Assembly: GCF_020360975.1 (NCBI RefSeq) | Contig: NW_025408667.1 | Coordinates: 3,534,001 to 3,598,000 of the forward strand | From: Hirsutella rhossiliensis | Lineage: Eukaryota > Ascomycota > Sordariomycetes > Hypocreales > Ophiocordycipitaceae | Reading direction: 5' to 3' | DNA length: 64,000 nt | In this document: positions 60,858 through 64,000 of the stretch, piece by piece | Layout: the number at the start of each line of letters is the position of its first letter | How positions within the stretch are numbered: the stretch's first letter is position 1 | Position numbers and translations under genes: made by a program | Notes under the pieces: generated by a model | Databases searched by the model: none | What the model was told of the DNA's origin: nothing | The model's input: the letters and a program-made list of their open reading frames with translations, nothing else

Positions 60858-62917
60858 ATGGCATTTCCGCCACAATATCGGGAGCCGCCTCCAACCCTCC
60901 CGAGCATCATAGCACCCGGGCCCGGCCACTATCATGCTCCCCACGACTCGATGCGTTTCGGCAGGAGTCCGGCCATTTCCATACCTGGCCCCGAGCCTAA
61001 AGTCAACGCGCCCCCGCCCCTGCCCCCTCCACGAAACTTACCCGTTGGCGATGCTCCGCAGCCGCCGCCAAACTCCAAGGACCACCGCCTGCGTACACAC
61101 GCCTCTTCCCTTGCCAGCGGCTACGGCAGCATGGGCTCCTCGTACGCAGACGACCGACCCCACTTCAAGAGGAGGGACACCGCAAACGGCGGCGACGAGG
61201 GCTACGCCAGCTATGCTTCCACCGAGAGGTACGCCTTGCCCTTTCCCCCGAGGACCAATTCGTCTCCCCATGCTGACGTCGAGCCCAACAGATCTCGGGA
61301 CTCGCTGCCCGCCGACATAGGCCTGCACCACACCAAATTTTACTTCCAGACTCCTGCCGACCTTCACGCCGACAGCATCAAGCGGAAACTCGACCCCATC
61401 CGCACCTTCGACAAGTCCCCGCCGCGCTCCCTGCTCACATCCTCCATCAGCGATGTCTCCCGAAGACACCCCGACCCATGCCTCCCGCCTGCCCTCAACG
61501 TGCCCGTCCAGCTTCCGATACACAGCCGCCCGATTCTTGAATCCCCCGGCCGAATGTCAGACGCCTCCATCTATTCCGCCGCATCGCCCCTGTCTGCAGC
61601 TCCCTTCCACCACCACAGCCCCGCGGATCATCGCCTGCACCCCGATGTGTTGGATCTGGACCGCTCGCCCAGGGGGCGGACCAGGCGAAACAACAGCGAC
61701 GACGCAACCTCGACGCAAGGAAGCTACGAGTTTACGGGGGCCGAGGACATGGAGATTGACGAGTCATCCTCGATGCGGCGGCTTCGAATCGACGATGCAT
61801 ACGCAGCGGCGGGCCAGAAGCGAAGGGCCGCGAGCCCACCCGCCGAAGATCACCTGCTGCATTGCGTGACTGGCCAGAGCGATGCCCTTCGCCGAAGGGA
61901 CGTGACAACTCGCGGTTCTCCGACCGCTCGGCTCGCCGCCGTTTCTCAAGCGTCGCCTGCTTCGTCCGTGGCGCAGGCGCCGGCGTCGCGCTCCAGCTCC
62001 TACATGTCCACCGTCTCAATGGCCCCCACCAGCATCACGCCAGCCAACTCGTACGGCCGCCGCTCGCCAGGCGGCGCCTCGCCAGGTGGCATCTCCCCGA
62101 CCTCGTGCAACTCCCCCTACCCGACGCCGGCCTCTTTGACACACAGCCCTAGGGCCTCTATGTCAGGGAGGACCTCGACCCACGGCAGGGCGGCTACTGG
62201 CGCGAGCCCGAGGAAGTTGACGGATGCGCAGAAGCCGGGCAGCTCGAAGCTCCAAGGTTTCTTCATGTGCGAATGCTGCCCGAAAAAGCCCAAAAAATTT
62301 GAGAGTGCGGAAGAACTCCGGTGAGTGCCACACTGCGAGCCCCCTGTCTTGGGCTCACGTGTACGCCGGCCGGTGATTGGGCTGCCCCCTGCGCTCCCCT
62401 TGCCGCCGCCGCGACACACAAGGATTGAGTGCTGACCCCGTCATCCAGCGCCCACGAAGCTGAGAAGCAGTACGAGTGTTATTTCTGCGGCAACCGCTTC
62501 AAGAATAAGAACGAAGCCGAGCGCCACCAAAACTCGCTCCACGTCCGCCGCCACTCGTGGTCGTGCTCGGCGCTCTCGGGCTATGACCGCGCTTTCCACG
62601 ACTCGGCGAACCGCCCCGGCGAGGCCGACACGTGCGGCTACTGCGGCGACGAGTTTTCCAGGTCCGGCCATGGTCCCGGGAACGGAGCTCTAGGCGGCAG
62701 CATCGTACCGAGGCACGCCACGGATCATGACTGGGACGAGCGGATCCGACATCTGCAAGACGTGCACAAGTTCAGAGAGTGCAACGCGGCCAAGAAGTTT
62801 TACAGGGCAGACCACTTCCGCCAGCACCTGAAGCACAGCCACGCCGGGACGAGCGGCAAGTGGACTAACATGCTGGAAAACGCATGCATGGTGGAGGAAG
62901 CTCCCTCGCCGAGATGA
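60858..62917 (+). CDS. C2H2 zinc-finger protein, probable transcription factor, 2 exons, 643 aa
   Basis: Exons 60858-62320 and 62449-62917; the 128-nt intron (GTGAGT donor, GCTGAC branch, CCAG acceptor) splits the Arg codon of AEELRAHEAE. The start has a GCCATGG context. The first about 460 residues are disordered and rich in Pro, Ser and His, as in many fungal regulators. The fingers are clustered at the C-terminus: a CxxC..H half finger (CECCPKKPKKFESAEELRAH), a canonical C-x2-C-x12-H-x4-H finger (CYFCGNRFKNKNEAERH then H) at about 498-519, a split finger (CGYCGDEFSR .. HLQDVH), and a last one with HLKHSH but only one clear Cys. It is predicted to be nuclear and DNA-binding. Neighbours give no hint of targets. 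The reading frame is intact. Confidence 0.85.
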
Positions 62918-64000
62918 AGACTCGCGACTCAGAGCCGCGTGAGCCCCCGAGGAGGCGTTGGGAGTGACGAATCTGTCACGGGACAAGGCGTGCAAAGGGC
63001 TCGCTGCCCCTTGACACGCCTCTGCATGCTGTATTACTGGCAAGGCCCATGAAAGCTTCGGTGGTACAGCACCCCAGCCCACGGCAGTTCCTTTTTGTTT
63101 TTCCATTGTTATTTGTTTTTGTTGGGGTTCGCAACGGCACGGCGCAGATGCTTTGGACCTGTAGCAGGGCAGGTTGGGGCCCGATGGAACGATTTAACGA
63201 CACTTTGATTCATTTACGGAGTTGCGGCATCATGGACGGGCGCACATGGAATCGCATGCGTCGCGTCACGGTGTTTTGTGTTTTTGTTCGCCTCTGGCTT
63301 CTGAGCTTCCCGCTGGTCCCGTCCCCTTCTGCCATTATCTATGCGTGGCAAAAATCTGCGGACGACATCGGCGGACGACATCGGATGCAGCAAAAATGGT
63401 TGGTGGAACAGATGATTCAGTGTGCGAGAGCATGGCTGGGGCATGGCGCGCCTCGGTCGACGGCCGCCTATGCATGGGAACGGCGGCATCCTATTCGGCA
63501 TACCAGGTAGGGTGCGGTGGGCTGTGCAGACTCATGTCTCGCAGAAGCCGTCGCGGTACGAAGTATTCGTACAAGGAGCAGAGTGGCTTGACGCCAGCTG
63601 CCGCTTAAGGTGACGGAGCAAAGGCCCGCTGCGGGTGTTTTGGATGGCATCGTCGCGCACTCGGATGCCTGGATGGAGCTGCCTCTGGTAGAATCAGCCG
63701 ACGCGAGGCGAGCAACGGACGGGCAGGACCTACAGGCCACGGCGCAGACTTTTTTTCGACGAGTGGAGCCCGAGAGCTGACGGGAAAGCCTCAAAGAGTC
63801 GAGCTCGCGCGCCAAGGGTTAAGAGCGAGGCGCCGTTGCGGAGGCGACAGAGCGGCAGCACGTCTAGCCTCACGGGGACGCAAAAGTCAGCCTCTCAACA
63901 AGTGCTTGGATTGTCAGCGCCCATCTGGCAGATGGGATGGACGAGGATCCAATTGGCCATGACGTCGAGATTGATTGGTTTTTCGGTCAAGCTTATTCAC
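62918..64000. other. 3' region of the zinc-finger gene, nothing recognised
   Basis: Several overlapping short frames on both strands but no protein-like sequence. T-rich runs near 63090-63125 could be part of the 3' UTR or terminator. Confidence 0.5.

Noticed and set aside
59763..60912. Overlapping 281- and 230-codon frames just before and into the zinc-finger gene
   Set aside because: They overlap the zinc-finger start and look like leader DNA; no domain and no good splice join to the finger exons.

Overview
The window looks like the nuclear genome of a filamentous ascomycete (Pezizomycotina, probably a Sordariomycete; a Hypocrealean is my guess but is not proven here). The reasons are short GT..AG introns (mostly 53-72 nt, several with CTAAC or CTGAC branch sites), Kozak-type CCATGG starts, fungal-type genes (SAPS/Sit4-associated protein, spliceosomal G-patch protein, OPT transporter, FMO, NRPS), and a textbook repeat-induced point mutation (RIP) block at the left end.

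Layout. 1-8140 is RIP-saturated DNA in which CpA and TpG are almost gone while CpG is kept. Reading TAG/TAA as mutated Trp/Gln codons reveals two Ty3/gypsy chromodomain tails, a minus-strand Cys-rich/coiled-coil frame, an unidentified frame, and most of a Ty1/copia pol gene. A 97-bp direct repeat (8088-8184 and 8459-8555) straddles the edge of the RIP block, and a diverged third copy lies at 15517-15598. At 8922-10772 sits a non-RIPed Fot1/pogo-type DNA transposon with perfect 44-bp inverted repeats, a TA target duplication and a frameshifted transposase. Its right end lies 95 bp beyond the stop codon of a four-exon flavin monooxygenase (10869-12839, minus). After a gene-poor gap come two conserved genes on the plus strand: an Ntr1/TFIP11-type spliceosome disassembly factor (16326-18704) and a SAPS-domain phosphatase partner (20819-23967, with an unresolved 3' end that may extend to 25147).

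27468-35709 encodes a 2,725-residue NRPS-like protein with an open frame interrupted by one intron. Nearly every catalytic signature is lost: both carrier-domain serines, the adenylation-domain substrate Asp and the condensation-domain His residues. It is convergent with an oligopeptide (OPT) transporter (36685-39555, minus).

39.6-60.8 kb is a gene desert of about 21 kb holding one weak small-gene candidate, tandem repeats, long G/C homopolymers and a striking excess of the 9-mer TACTCCGTA and its complement. A C2H2 zinc-finger gene (60858-62917) follows, then about 1 kb with nothing recognised. I saw no rRNA, tRNA or CRISPR array.

How the genes relate. The spliceosomal and SAPS genes are ordinary housekeeping genes. 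The NRPS-like gene, OPT transporter and perhaps the FMO could be remains of a small specialised-metabolism locus, but the degenerate NRPS argues against peptide synthesis by this protein alone.
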